Assembly: GCA_030696695.1 (NCBI GenBank)
Contig: JAUYRP010000011.1
Coordinates: 418,819-482,818 of the forward strand
Length of the DNA: 64,000 nucleotides
Reading direction: 5' to 3'
DNA from: Methylophilus sp.
Lineage (GTDB): Bacteria; Pseudomonadota; Gammaproteobacteria; Burkholderiales; Methylophilaceae
A model generated the notes under the pieces. That model was not told where the DNA came from and ran no database searches. It was given only the letters and a program-made list of their open reading frames with translations. Positions 18,262-27,317 of the stretch are shown in pieces. A program made the translations under genes and the position numbers. Positions within the stretch are counted from its first letter, which is position 1. The number at the start of each line of letters is the position of its first letter.

Positions 18262-18984
18262 ATGAAAACAATTATGTATGACGTAACAGGAATGACTTGT
18301 GGTGGTTGCGTCAACCGGGTCAACTCTGCCTTACAACCTTTTGCGACTGAAGTAGCAGTCACGCTGGATCCCCCTCAAGCTAAGCTTACAAATCCAACCG
18401 CCAACTTAGCGCAATTGAATCAGGTGCTTAGCAACATAGGGCACTACACATTAAGCACTACTGCATTGCCACCTGAGCCAAACACCCAAGAAGAAAGCGC
18501 TGCGTGGTTGACCACCTATCGCCCTCTGTTATTGGTGTTTTCTTACATCACGCTGGTCAGCTTAATGGTTGAATGGCGGTATGGAAATTTTGAATTGCAC
18601 CGTTTTATGCCCAACTTTATGGCAGGATTTTTCCTGACATTTTCATTTTTCAAATTGTTAGATTTAGCCGGCTTTGCTAATAGCTATGCCATGTACGATG
18701 TGTTGGCCAAACGTGTACCTCAATATGGTTATGTGTATCCATTCATAGAACTGGCATTAGGCATTGGCTATCTCTTGGCAGGCAATAGTCTGTTGGTAAA
18801 TGGCATTACGTTTGTTGTGATGACATTTTCTACAGTGGGTGTGCTGATTGCGGTATCCAACCATCAAAAAATTCGCTGTGCATGTCTAGGCGCGGTGTTT
18901 AATTTGCCCATGAGCACTGTGACCATCATTGAAGATGTATTGATGGCTGGCATGGCTTTATGGATGATTTTGACGATGCTGTAA
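18262..18984 (+). CDS. Heavy-metal-associated domain fused to MauE/DoxX-like membrane domain
   Basis: Residues 1-65 form an HMA domain with the metal-binding MTCGGCVNRV motif. A linker leads to a four-to-five helix membrane domain (about 85-240) whose TFSFFKLLDLAGFANSYAMYDVLAKR, YPFIELALGIGYLLAG and RCACLGA segments resemble the MauE/DoxX family. MauE proteins help electron supply for disulfide formation during methylamine dehydrogenase maturation; the CAC pair here could be redox-active. A role in copper or thiol handling in the envelope is inference. It stands alone between two oppositely or separately transcribed genes. Confidence 0.8.
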   Translation: MKTIMYDVTGMTCGGCVNRVNSALQPFATEVAVTLDPPQAKLTNPTANLAQLNQVLSNIGHYTLSTTALPPEPNTQEESAAWLTTYRPLLLVFSYITLVSLMVEWRYGNFELHRFMPNFMAGFFLTFSFFKLLDLAGFANSYAMYDVLAKRVPQYGYVYPFIELALGIGYLLAGNSLLVNGITFVVMTFSTVGVLIAVSNHQKIRCACLGAVFNLPMSTVTIIEDVLMAGMALWMILTML

Positions 18985-19074
18985 ACATACTTCTTTACAA
19001 ATGATGCGCACACTGGGCACCAAGTACAGCCGACAATACAAAAAACACCATAACTGAATAGCCTAGATAACTAT

Positions 19075-21858
19075 ATGAAAAAATTGGCTTTTTTCCAACG
19101 ATTCTTACTCCCGCTGTTGTTGGTTGGTTTATTTGCAGTGCTATCAACCACGGTATACATGTTCACACTCAACATGCGTGAGATAGAACAGCAAGCCCGC
19201 CAAGAAACCAATGAGCTCACTTACTTGCTCGCCATGGCAAAAAGCTTGGTGGGTGAGCGTGTGCATACGTCGATGGGGCTGCTCAAGAAAAGCAGTGAAA
19301 AACGCGGCGCACCCAACATTGATGGGCTTATCCAGCTCGACGATGACACTATCCCCAATTTAAAATTTGGCCAAGAAGCGCAAACACGCCAAAGCAGTTT
19401 GGTCGATGGCGTGACAAGCATTGGCAATGGTACGGCCACGCTTTTTGTGAAACATGGCGATGCTTTTATTCGTATTGCAACCAATGTAAAAATCAATAAT
19501 AGTGCGCGCGCCATTGGCACACGCTTGGATCCATCAGGCAAGGCAATACCTTTTCTCTCAAAAGGCATGGCATTTTATGGTGTGGTGGATATATTGGGCG
19601 AGCCCTATATTTCTGGCTATGAACCCATGTTTGACCGTCAAGGCAAAGTGATTGGTGCTTGGTATGTAGGCTACAAAGTGGATGTCGTTGCACTGGATCA
19701 GGCCATTAAAAAGTGGGCTTTTTTAGGGTCTGGTTTTGCTGCAATACGCGATTACAATCAGCAATTGCGATTTGTTTCTGAGCGTACACAGCCAGAAAAA
19801 GCGCAAGCTATTCTCAATCAATCACGCATAGGCTGGAAGGTTATTCAACAGCGCATTCCAGACTGGGATTTTGATGCGTATATTGCATACCCCATGCATG
19901 AGGCTTATCTCAAAAGCATTGGCAATTTATACCCTATCCTTATCTTGGGTGGCCTATTTGGCAGTGTGCTAGTGCTGTTAGCTATGCATGGGATCAAACG
20001 ATTTGTGATTACCCCATTAGGTGGAGACCCTGAAACCGCCTCCAATCTAGTTCAGCGTATTACGCAAGGGGATTTAACCAACGACGGGATGCAAGCACCA
20101 CCCGATACGCTCATCAATAACATGCTAAAAATGCGTAGCCGCTTGCACGAAATGGTCACGCAAATTCAAGAGAACGCAGATCGCCTGCGTGTATCCTCTA
20201 GCGTATTTGAACACGCGCATGATGGTATTTTTATTACCGATTTGAAAGCGCAGATTATTGAAATCAACCCCGCGTTTTCTGTGATCAGTGGGTTTAGTCG
20301 TGAAGAAGCAATCGGCAAAAACCCAGAAGCATTAGGCTTTGCCTATCAAATTGATGCATTCTTCTCTCAATTCTTTGAATCTACAGACCATCAGGGTGAG
20401 TGGCGTGGTGAGGTATTGTGTCAACATCGCAATGGAGAAGAATATATAGCATGGCTTGATGTATTTCCCGTGCACAGTAAAACTGGAGAGTTTCAGCATT
20501 ATGTGGGGTTGTTTGCTGATGTCACAAAACCCAAAGAGCAGCAAAAGTCACTCGAGCACTTGGCTTATCACGATGCACTCACGCAATTACCAAACCGCAT
20601 TTTATTCTCCAATCGCTTACAAAAAACACTCGCACATGCTGAAAACAGCAAAGAAATTGTCGCCATTTGTTATATTGATCTAGACGATTTCAAGCCTATC
20701 AATGACAAATTTGGGCATGAAGTGGGCGATCAGTTATTGGTACTGTTGGCGCAACGCCTACAACAAACCCTGCGTGAACAAGACACAGTGGCGCGTTTAG
20801 GTGGCGATGAGTTTGCATTATTGCTAAGCGGATTGCATAGCACTGTTGAATACACAGAAACGTTAGACCGCGTACTGACTGCGATCGAAGCACCCTTTCA
20901 TATCGACCAGCACACATTTTCCATCTCGGCGAGTATTGGTTATACCATTTACCCTAGCGACAAAAATCCACCAGACACGCTACTGCGCCATGCCGATCAT
21001 GCGATGTATCACGCAAAAACCCATGGCGGCAAACAACATCACTTATTTGATTTAGAGCTAGCGCAGCTATCACGAGATAAACACCAGCTTAAAGAAGATA
21101 TCTCTGAGGCATTACTGGCGAACCAGCTCAAGCTCTACTTTCAACCGCAAATCAATGTTGTGACTGGTCAAGTCATAGGCATGGAGGCGCTTATCCGCTG
21201 GCAACACCCGCATAAGGGTTTGCTTCTCCCCAACGAATTTTTGCCTTTGATAGAAAATACGCATCAAATCATTGAGTTGAGCGAATGGGTAATCAATCAC
21301 GCACTGCAAGAACTCAGAATATGGCGTAACGCTGGGCTAGATCTTTATTTAGCGGTGAACATTGCCGCACATCATTTAATCGAAAAGAAATTTGAACAAC
21401 AGTTGGCTGAAATGCTCAACACGTTTTCTGATATCCCACCCCGTTATTTGAACCTTGAAATCACTGAGAGCGCTGCAATTGGCGAAATTACCAATGTCAC
21501 GCGCATTATCCAACAGTGCAAAAAACTAGGCGTCACTTTTGCCATTGATGATTTTGGTGCAGGCTATTCATCGCTTACCTACTTGCGTAGGTTACCGGTA
21601 GATAGCATTAAAATTGATCGGTCATTTATCAATGGCATGTTGTCAGACCCTGAAGACTTAGCTGTGGTGAGCAGCATTATTACGCTGTGCAAAGAATTCA
21701 AACGGAATGTCATAGCGGAAGGCGTAGAATCGGCAGACCACGCCAATAAATTAGTGCAATTAGGATGTCATCTTGTGCAAGGTCACCGCATTGCCAAACC
21801 AATGCCCGCCAACCAAGTCATACCATGGGTAAAATCTCACTCACCCTTTATTTTTTAA
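19075..21858 (+). CDS. Cache-PAS-GGDEF-EAL cyclic-di-GMP signalling protein
   Basis: Order of parts: membrane helix (about 10-30), periplasmic Cache-type domain (about 35-285), second helix (about 288-308), HAMP-like linker (GGDPETASNLVQRITQGDLT), PAS (about 380-490), GGDEF domain with intact GGDEF at 576-580 and an RxxD inhibitory site (REQD) five residues before it, and EAL domain with E704-A-L, EITES, DDFGAGYSS and AEGVES all present. Both diguanylate cyclase and phosphodiesterase activities could therefore be retained. The Cache domain likely senses a small ligand. It ends 12 bases before aat, so read-through is possible. Confidence 0.93.
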   Translation: MKKLAFFQRFLLPLLLVGLFAVLSTTVYMFTLNMREIEQQARQETNELTYLLAMAKSLVGERVHTSMGLLKKSSEKRGAPNIDGLIQLDDDTIPNLKFGQEAQTRQSSLVDGVTSIGNGTATLFVKHGDAFIRIATNVKINNSARAIGTRLDPSGKAIPFLSKGMAFYGVVDILGEPYISGYEPMFDRQGKVIGAWYVGYKVDVVALDQAIKKWAFLGSGFAAIRDYNQQLRFVSERTQPEKAQAILNQSRIGWKVIQQRIPDWDFDAYIAYPMHEAYLKSIGNLYPILILGGLFGSVLVLLAMHGIKRFVITPLGGDPETASNLVQRITQGDLTNDGMQAPPDTLINNMLKMRSRLHEMVTQIQENADRLRVSSSVFEHAHDGIFITDLKAQIIEINPAFSVISGFSREEAIGKNPEALGFAYQIDAFFSQFFESTDHQGEWRGEVLCQHRNGEEYIAWLDVFPVHSKTGEFQHYVGLFADVTKPKEQQKSLEHLAYHDALTQLPNRILFSNRLQKTLAHAENSKEIVAICYIDLDDFKPINDKFGHEVGDQLLVLLAQRLQQTLREQDTVARLGGDEFALLLSGLHSTVEYTETLDRVLTAIEAPFHIDQHTFSISASIGYTIYPSDKNPPDTLLRHADHAMYHAKTHGGKQHHLFDLELAQLSRDKHQLKEDISEALLANQLKLYFQPQINVVTGQVIGMEALIRWQHPHKGLLLPNEFLPLIENTHQIIELSEWVINHALQELRIWRNAGLDLYLAVNIAAHHLIEKKFEQQLAEMLNTFSDIPPRYLNLEITESAAIGEITNVTRIIQQCKKLGVTFAIDDFGAGYSSLTYLRRLPVDSIKIDRSFINGMLSDPEDLAVVSSIITLCKEFKRNVIAEGVESADHANKLVQLGCHLVQGHRIAKPMPANQVIPWVKSHSPFIF

Positions 21859-21870
21859 GCCCCGCAATAC

Positions 21871-22575
21871 ATGACTGAAAAGTATTACCAACTGGCATCT
21901 GGATATGTGCTTGCATTGCAGGCTGACAGTGTCTTTCCACCTACGGAATATGCACTGACTGAGCCTAATGGGCTGATTGCGATTGGCGGAGAACTCACTG
22001 TTCAGCGCTTACTTGAAGCATATCAACAAGGCATTTTTCCCTGGTATAGCGAAGGCGAACCTGTTTTGTGGTGGAGCCCCAATCCGCGCATGGTGTTGTT
22101 TCCAAATGAACTTAAGGTCACGCGCTCACTCTCAAAAGTGATAAACAAGCAATTGTTCGAGATTCGCATCAACAGCGCTTTTCGTGAGGTAATGACCGCA
22201 TGCAGTTTGGCTTCCAGGCCTGAGCAAACGGGCACATGGATTAGCCCAGAGATGATAGAAGCCTACTGCCAACTACATGCGCAAGGTTACGCAATCTCTG
22301 TAGAGAGTTGGCAAAATGACGTATTGGTGGGTGGCTGCTATGGCGTTAAAATCAATCGTATGTTTTATGGAGAAAGCATGTTTCATCAGGTATCAGATGC
22401 TTCAAAAGTCGCTTTTGTGCATTTGGTAGATTATTTAACACAGCAACAAGTAGGATTGATTGATTGCCAAATGCGCACTCCTTTACTCACTTCATTTGGA
22501 GGACGCGAGATCCCGCGTGAGCACTTTATGCAGCACTTATCAGCATTGACACAACCAAACTATGACCTTACCTAA
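21871..22575 (+). CDS. aat: Leucyl/phenylalanyl-tRNA--protein transferase
   Basis: The protein has FPPTEYALTEPNGLIAIGGELTVQRLLEAYQQGIFPWY, WWSPNPRMVLFP, GTWI and VESWQNDVLVGGCYGVKINRMFYGESMFH, the full set of Aat motifs. It transfers Leu or Phe from tRNA to N-terminal Arg or Lys, marking proteins for ClpAP degradation by the N-degron rule. Length (234) is normal. It overlaps the bpt gene by 14 bases; the pair is a common beta- and gamma-proteobacterial arrangement. Confidence 0.95.
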   Translation: MTEKYYQLASGYVLALQADSVFPPTEYALTEPNGLIAIGGELTVQRLLEAYQQGIFPWYSEGEPVLWWSPNPRMVLFPNELKVTRSLSKVINKQLFEIRINSAFREVMTACSLASRPEQTGTWISPEMIEAYCQLHAQGYAISVESWQNDVLVGGCYGVKINRMFYGESMFHQVSDASKVAFVHLVDYLTQQQVGLIDCQMRTPLLTSFGGREIPREHFMQHLSALTQPNYDLT

Positions 22576-23296
22576 CGAGCCTTCGCTACAAAAACTGCAG
22601 TTTTATGTCACCACCCCTTACCAATGTGGCTATTTACCTAATCAATTAGCGCAAAGTTTAATTGCCTCGCCACAATATTTAGTCAACACTCAAATCTACA
22701 GCGGCCTGATACAGCAAGGGTTTAGGCGTAGTGGCAAATTCGCTTATCGACCCCATTGTGAACATTGTCGCGCCTGTACGCCTGTGCGTTTAGTATTAGA
22801 TCGTTTTAACGCCTCACGTAGCCAACAGCGTGCCTTTAAACAACATCAAGATTTGTCTGTGCGGATTTTGCCGCTTGGCTACCAAGAAAATCACTATGCA
22901 CTCTATGCGCAGTATCAACGCATCCGACATGCAGAAGAGAATATGCAAACTGCCCCAAGCAATGATGATAAGGAGCAATACCGCCAATTTTTATGCCATA
23001 GCAACGTGGAGAGTTTGATGATTGAGTTTTCGGATACAGAAGACAACGTCAAGATAGTCAGCGTGGTGGATGTGTTGCAAGATGGTGTTTCAGCGGTATA
23101 TACGTTTTATGATGCAACAGACCGCAAGGGCAGTTATGGCACTTTTGCGATTGTTTGGTTGAGTGAATGGACAAAAACCCTCCACTTACCTTATCTCTAC
23201 TTAGGATATTGGATAGCAAATAGCCAAAAAATGGCCTATAAGCAGCTTTTTAAACCTTTAGAAAAGTTAGTTGATGGAGAGTGGACAGAAAGCTAG
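22562..23296 (+). CDS. bpt: Aspartate/glutamate leucyltransferase
   Basis: The protein has the Bpt/ATE motifs CGYLPNQLAQSL, the Cys cluster HCEHCRACTPVRLVLDRF, and YLGYWIANSQKMAYKQLFKPLE near the C-terminus. Bpt moves Leu from tRNA to N-terminal Asp or Glu. The ATG at 22562 lies inside the 3' end of aat (14-base overlap), giving coupled translation of the two N-degron enzymes. Length (244) is normal and no key motif is missing. Confidence 0.95.
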   Translation: MTLPNEPSLQKLQFYVTTPYQCGYLPNQLAQSLIASPQYLVNTQIYSGLIQQGFRRSGKFAYRPHCEHCRACTPVRLVLDRFNASRSQQRAFKQHQDLSVRILPLGYQENHYALYAQYQRIRHAEENMQTAPSNDDKEQYRQFLCHSNVESLMIEFSDTEDNVKIVSVVDVLQDGVSAVYTFYDATDRKGSYGTFAIVWLSEWTKTLHLPYLYLGYWIANSQKMAYKQLFKPLEKLVDGEWTES

Positions 23297-23302
23297 TATG
23301 TG

Positions 23303-23956
23303 TTAAGGCTCAATAGCCCAACTACCATACCCTTTAAACTGCGCAAACACTGCGCGCATCTCCGTTTCACTTAATATGTAGGGTGTACCCAATTGCAGTG
23401 CACGCCAATATTGCTCTGCCAAGTTCTCCACCTCTACTGCAATTGAGAATGCCTCAACCAAATCTCTGCCCAATGCAATCATGCCGTGATTAGCCAGCAA
23501 ACAAGCCTTACGTCCTTGCAATGCAATGAGTGCAACATCTGATAACGCTTGCGAGCCAAATAGCGCATAGGGCGCACAACGGATGTTCACCCCACCAGCT
23601 ACCGCAATCATATAGTGAAAGGCAGGAATTTCACGATGCAAACAGGCCAAGGTGGTGGCAAACATGCTGTGTGTATGTACGACCGCGTTAACATCATCAC
23701 GTGCCTGTAAAATATCGCGATGAAAGCGCCATTCACTAGAAGGCTTTTTATTGGGCTCTGCATTACCATCCCATTGCATATGTACCATGCCATCAGCAGA
23801 CAACGCCTCTACAGGCACGCCTGAGGGGGTCACCAAAAAACCATGAGAGGTACGTACGGTCACATTGCCCGACGTGCCTTTATTTAGGCCAGCCAGCGCC
23901 AACTGCTGAGAGATATGCAGTAATTGCGCGCTTAACTGTTTATCTGAATCGTTCAT
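23303..23956 (-). CDS. Class II aldolase, L-fuculose-phosphate aldolase type (probable 5-deoxyribulose/methylthioribulose-phosphate aldolase)
   Basis: The protein is close in motif layout to FucA: LGLNKGTSGNVTVR (phosphate binding), PSSEWRFH with the catalytic Glu, VHTHSMFAT with two zinc His, HYMIAVAGG, CAPYALFGS and ANHGMIALG with the third zinc His. It lies 8 bases after mtnA. The expected partner in the ordinary methionine cycle would be the dehydratase MtnB, but the CAPYA and FGS motifs favour a FucA-type aldolase. That matches the DHAP shunt, in which MtnA and such an aldolase cleave 5-deoxyribulose-1-phosphate or methylthioribulose-1-phosphate to DHAP plus an aldehyde. Substrate assignment is inference from the neighbour. 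Confidence 0.82.
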   Translation of the reverse strand: MNDSDKQLSAQLLHISQQLALAGLNKGTSGNVTVRTSHGFLVTPSGVPVEALSADGMVHMQWDGNAEPNKKPSSEWRFHRDILQARDDVNAVVHTHSMFATTLACLHREIPAFHYMIAVAGGVNIRCAPYALFGSQALSDVALIALQGRKACLLANHGMIALGRDLVEAFSIAVEVENLAEQYWRALQLGTPYILSETEMRAVFAQFKGYGSWAIEP

Positions 23957-23964
23957 ATCTCGCT

Positions 23965-25038
23965 TTATGCTACGGGTGCCAATTTTACTAATGTATCTGG
24001 TGTAAATACACCTTGTTCGGTGATGATGCCTGTCACCAGCCTAGCGGGGGTCACATCAAACGCAGGATTATGTGCTTTGCTTTCTAAAGGCATCACGCGC
24101 ACTTTTTCTATATACCCTTGCGAAGTTAAGCCTTGCATATACCCTACCTCATCCTCATGCCGTTCCTCAATTTCAATTTCCAACACACCATCATGCATTT
24201 GCCAATCGATGGTCGGGCTGGGCACTGCGGCATAGAACGGAATATGTTGGTCATGTGCGGCCAAAGCTTTTAAGTAAGTCCCAATTTTGTTACACACATC
24301 GCCCCGACCAGTGACACGGTCTGCGCCTACCAACACCATGTCCACTTGACCACGCTGCATTAAATGTCCACCTGCATTGTCAGTAATGACCGTATGTGGC
24401 ACACCATGTTGCGCCAGCTCCCAAGCTGTGAGGCTAGCCCCTTGATTTCTAGGGCGCGTTTCATCAACCCAGACATGCACTGACAACCCAGCTTCATGTG
24501 CAGCGTAAATGGGCGCAAGTGCAGTGCCGTAATCTACGGTTGCCAGCCAACCCGCATTGCAATGCGTTAAAATTTGGATTGGTTTTTGTTGGTAAAGTGC
24601 TTGTATACATTGCAAACCAAATTGCCCAATGGCCTGATTTTGCGTCACATCTTCTTCTGCAATCTTGGCTGCCTCTTCCCAAGCTGCCTGCCTGCGTCCT
24701 GACTCAGTTAACGTCTGCAGCCGCTGTTGCATACGTGCCGCCGCCCAAGCCAGATTCACTGCCGTCGGCCGACTTTGTAGCAAGGCATTGACTGCACGAC
24801 TTAAAGAAATATCTGTAGCAGATTCATTGATGGCTAAGGCAATGCCATACGCCGCAGAGACCCCAATCAAAGGAGCGCCACGGACTTGCATGGTGTTAAT
24901 AGCCACGACCATCTCAGCAAGCGTGCGAATACTCAGTACCTCAAACGCAAAAGGTAAACGTGTCTGATTAATAATTTCTACAAACTGTTGTTGGGGGTCT
25001 GCCCAAATAGTACGGTAATGTTGTTGGTTTACATTCAT
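23965..25038 (-). CDS. mtnA: S-methyl-5-thioribose-1-phosphate isomerase
   Basis: A 357-residue protein with the MtnA/eIF2B-like motifs MQVRGAPLIGVSAAYGIAL, ILTHCNAGWLATVDYGTALAPIY (catalytic Cys), VWVDETRPRNQGASLTAWEL, VLVGADRVTGRGDVCNKIGTY (catalytic Asp) and FYAAVPSPTIDW. It isomerises methylthioribose-1-phosphate, and also 5-deoxyribose-1-phosphate, to the ribulose form. It is first of a two-gene operon with a FucA-type aldolase. The ATG at 25038 has no strong ribosome-binding site. The 267-base upstream spacer is very AT-rich and holds DnaA-box-like sites. Confidence 0.93.
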   Translation of the reverse strand: MNVNQQHYRTIWADPQQQFVEIINQTRLPFAFEVLSIRTLAEMVVAINTMQVRGAPLIGVSAAYGIALAINESATDISLSRAVNALLQSRPTAVNLAWAAARMQQRLQTLTESGRRQAAWEEAAKIAEEDVTQNQAIGQFGLQCIQALYQQKPIQILTHCNAGWLATVDYGTALAPIYAAHEAGLSVHVWVDETRPRNQGASLTAWELAQHGVPHTVITDNAGGHLMQRGQVDMVLVGADRVTGRGDVCNKIGTYLKALAAHDQHIPFYAAVPSPTIDWQMHDGVLEIEIEERHEDEVGYMQGLTSQGYIEKVRVMPLESKAHNPAFDVTPARLVTGIITEQGVFTPDTLVKLAPVA

Positions 25039-25137
25039 ATTTTCATTAATGGAAGTTTTGATGAAAATGCAAGCAAAATTAAATAAAATATTCTAAAAAA
25101 AATATTGCATTTTAAAATTAAATAATATTGATTTTTT

Positions 25138-25172
25138 CCATCCACAAAATCTGTGGATAACTTTGTGGATTA
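25138..25172. promoter_or_regulatory. Cluster of DnaA-box-like sites in the AT-rich spacer upstream of mtnA
   Basis: Three 9-mers resembling the DnaA box TTATCCACA lie within 35 bases: TGTGGATAA at 25152-25160 is a perfect match on the minus strand, TGTGGATTA at 25164-25172 has one mismatch, and CCATCCACA at 25138-25146 has two. The first and third-listed also form a hairpin, ATCCACA-N5-TGTGGAT. The surrounding 267-base spacer (25039-25305) is strongly AT-rich. Binding has not been shown. Confidence 0.45.
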
Positions 25173-25305
25173 CTGTGTCTTAAAAACGTAACCTACCAAT
25201 TTATAAGGACTTTTTCTGAAAGTTCATTTTTTAATCTATTTTTTTTATCAATAAAATCAATGACTTATATTATCCCCTTGGTTTATTGGTACTTTTTGAT
25301 GAAAC

Positions 25306-26118
25306 TTAATGTAACACTTCAAGTGGTGTGTATAAATGGGCTAATTTTGGAAAAATATCGATAGAATTTTTGCTTGTATTTTCAATGATTTGCGCAACTT
25401 GCATGCCCCTCAAATCGGCTAAAACCTCTGCTATTTTTAATAGCTCTTTTGGGCTATTTCTACCCTGTTGACCAACCCATTCGGGCGGAATATCAGGGGC
25501 ATCCGTCTCTAACACGATGGCATTTAGCCCGATTGTTTTTGCTAACTCACGAATTTTAAGTGCGCGCGTATACGTCATCGCACCACCAAAGCCAAGTTTA
25601 AATCCCATACTGACAAATATTTCTGCTTGTTGCTGGCTACCATTAAAGGCATGCGCAATTCCGCCACGGACAGGAAACCGCCTTAAATACTTCAACACGT
25701 CATCCACTGCGCGTCTGACATGTAAAATCACTGGCAAATCAAATGTTTGTGCAATTTTTAATTGTTCTGTAAAAAAATAAGTTTGCGTTTCAATGTTCTG
25801 TTTGGTCACAAAATAATCCAGACCAATCTCCCCCACTGCTATTAGCTTGTGGTCTGTTTGTTGTTGCTGGGCGATTAATTGGCGCAAGGCATGCATATCA
25901 CTTGGCTGTGCTGCATCAATATACATAGGATGCCAGCCTAGCGCATACCAACACTCTGGATACTGTTTGGCCAAACCAATGACTGTTTGAAAGTTATTTG
26001 CACACACAGCAGGCACTACAATGGCCTGCACGCCTTGTTGCACACTCGCTTCCACTTCAAGGCTACGGTCTGCATCAAACTCTGCAGCGTCTAAATGACA
26101 ATGTGTATCAATCAACAT
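25306..26118 (-). CDS. TatD family metal-dependent DNase
   Basis: The protein starts MLIDTHCHLDAAEFD with the HxH metal site and has GEIGLDYF (metal Glu), PVILHVRRA (His), GIAHAFNGSQQQAE (His) and ETDAPDIPP (Asp), the full TatD set. Family members are 3'-5' exonucleases acting on damaged DNA or RNA. The sequence around QGVQAIVVPAV resembles the YjjV branch. It overlaps the end of ribD by 11 bases, so the two are probably co-translated. Confidence 0.92.
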   Translation of the reverse strand: MLIDTHCHLDAAEFDADRSLEVEASVQQGVQAIVVPAVCANNFQTVIGLAKQYPECWYALGWHPMYIDAAQPSDMHALRQLIAQQQQTDHKLIAVGEIGLDYFVTKQNIETQTYFFTEQLKIAQTFDLPVILHVRRAVDDVLKYLRRFPVRGGIAHAFNGSQQQAEIFVSMGFKLGFGGAMTYTRALKIRELAKTIGLNAIVLETDAPDIPPEWVGQQGRNSPKELLKIAEVLADLRGMQVAQIIENTSKNSIDIFPKLAHLYTPLEVLH

Positions 26119-27220
26119 ATGGCAATGCTTGATGATATTGAGGTTGTGCGATCAGCCTAATATCTGGACCAAATTGTCGGATATCTTGAATATCAAGCTG
26201 AATCGCCTGATCCATATGCAGCAAACTAGGCATAGCGAACATATTTTGTGCAGCTCCACCCATCAGCTTCGGCGCATAATACATGATTAGTTCGTCAATC
26301 AATTTAAGCGCCATCAACGCGCCGTTCAAACATTGGCCTGCCTCGACCATCACTTCATTCATCTGCAAGCTGGCAAGGTGCCTTAATAGTGTTGCTAGGC
26401 ACACTTTACCTTGCGCGTTGGGTGCATGAAACAACATCACACCCAAATCCTTCATCTGTTGTGCACGTTGTTGAGGGTCTTGCGCATAGGCAATTAAAAC
26501 TGGAGAGTCTTGCAGGATGTGTGCTTCAATTGGAGTGCGTAACGTGCTATCCACCACTACTCTTAATGGTTGTCGCGCATTTGGGATATCGCGCACAGTC
26601 AACCGTGGGTTATCGGCCAACACTGTGCCCACGCCAGTTAGCATTGCGCAACTACGCGCGCGCCAATGTTGTACATCTTGCCTAGCTGCTTCAGAAGTCA
26701 CCCACTGGCTATGACCATTCTCCATCGCCGTTTTACCATCTAGACTAGCGGCCACCTTACATCGTACCCAAGGTTTTTGATGCACCATACGTGTAACAAA
26801 ACCTGGGTTAAGCGCCTGCGCTTGTGTTTGCATTAAACCGCTTTGCGTGGCGATGCCTTGCGATTGCAGATAAGCCAAACCCTGCCCTGCGACCAACGGA
26901 TTAGGATCTACCATCGCCGCAATCACTGTCTTGATGCCTGCTTTCAGCAAGGCATCGGCACAGGGTGGTGTACGGCCATGGTGGCTACAAGGCTCGAGCG
27001 TGACGTAAGCAGTGGCGCCTTTTGCCAATGCCCCGGCTTGCTGCAATGCATGCACTTCCGCATGCGGCTCACCCGCTTTTAAATGCGCGCCCTCACCTAC
27101 AATCTTTTGTTGATTCACAATGACGCAACCCACACGAGGATTAGGGCTGGTGGTATACAGTCCGCGCTCAGCAAGCTGTAGGGCGCGGCTCATGTATAAA
27201 TGATCAGAAGCAGTAAACAT
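26108..27220 (-). CDS. ribD: Riboflavin biosynthesis deaminase/reductase
   Basis: Bifunctional RibD, 370 residues. The N-terminal deaminase domain has GCVIVNQQKIVGEG, the catalytic HAEVHAL and the zinc motif PCSHHGRTPPC. The C-terminal reductase domain has VRCKVAASLDGKTAMENG, GVGTVLADNPRLTVR and EAGQCLNGAL. It performs the second and third steps of riboflavin synthesis from GTP. No FMN riboswitch is visible upstream. It overlaps tatD; nrdR and glyA lie upstream on the same strand, a common beta-proteobacterial glyA-nrdR-ribD order. Confidence 0.95.
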   Translation of the reverse strand: MFTASDHLYMSRALQLAERGLYTTSPNPRVGCVIVNQQKIVGEGAHLKAGEPHAEVHALQQAGALAKGATAYVTLEPCSHHGRTPPCADALLKAGIKTVIAAMVDPNPLVAGQGLAYLQSQGIATQSGLMQTQAQALNPGFVTRMVHQKPWVRCKVAASLDGKTAMENGHSQWVTSEAARQDVQHWRARSCAMLTGVGTVLADNPRLTVRDIPNARQPLRVVVDSTLRTPIEAHILQDSPVLIAYAQDPQQRAQQMKDLGVMLFHAPNAQGKVCLATLLRHLASLQMNEVMVEAGQCLNGALMALKLIDELIMYYAPKLMGGAAQNMFAMPSLLHMDQAIQLDIQDIRQFGPDIRLIAQPQYHQALPYVD

Positions 27221-27317
27221 ACTGCATTGTAATGGGGGGCGAAGCGATTACACAATAAAGAAAATACGCAATCGGCTAGCAAGCCTTATTCAGCGAGACT
27301 GAATAGGATGAAATACG

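Noticed and set aside
23303..23956. Methylthioribulose-1-phosphate dehydratase (MtnB)
   Set aside because: Adjacent mtnA invites this call, but the PSSEWRFH, HYMIAVAGG and CAPYALFG motifs are those of FucA-type aldolases.
24498..24967. Overlapping plus-strand frames opposite mtnA
   Set aside because: mtnA motifs are complete on the minus strand; the antisense frames resemble no protein and have atypical Cys-rich composition.
25039..25305. Chromosomal replication origin
   Set aside because: DnaA-like boxes and AT-richness fit, but only one box is perfect and there is no dnaA, dnaN, gidA or rpmH nearby; kept only as a secondary DnaA-site hypothesis.
27221..27317. FMN riboswitch before ribD
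   Set aside because: The spacer is only about 100 bases and shows no RFN-element conserved boxes; one simple hairpin is the only structure.
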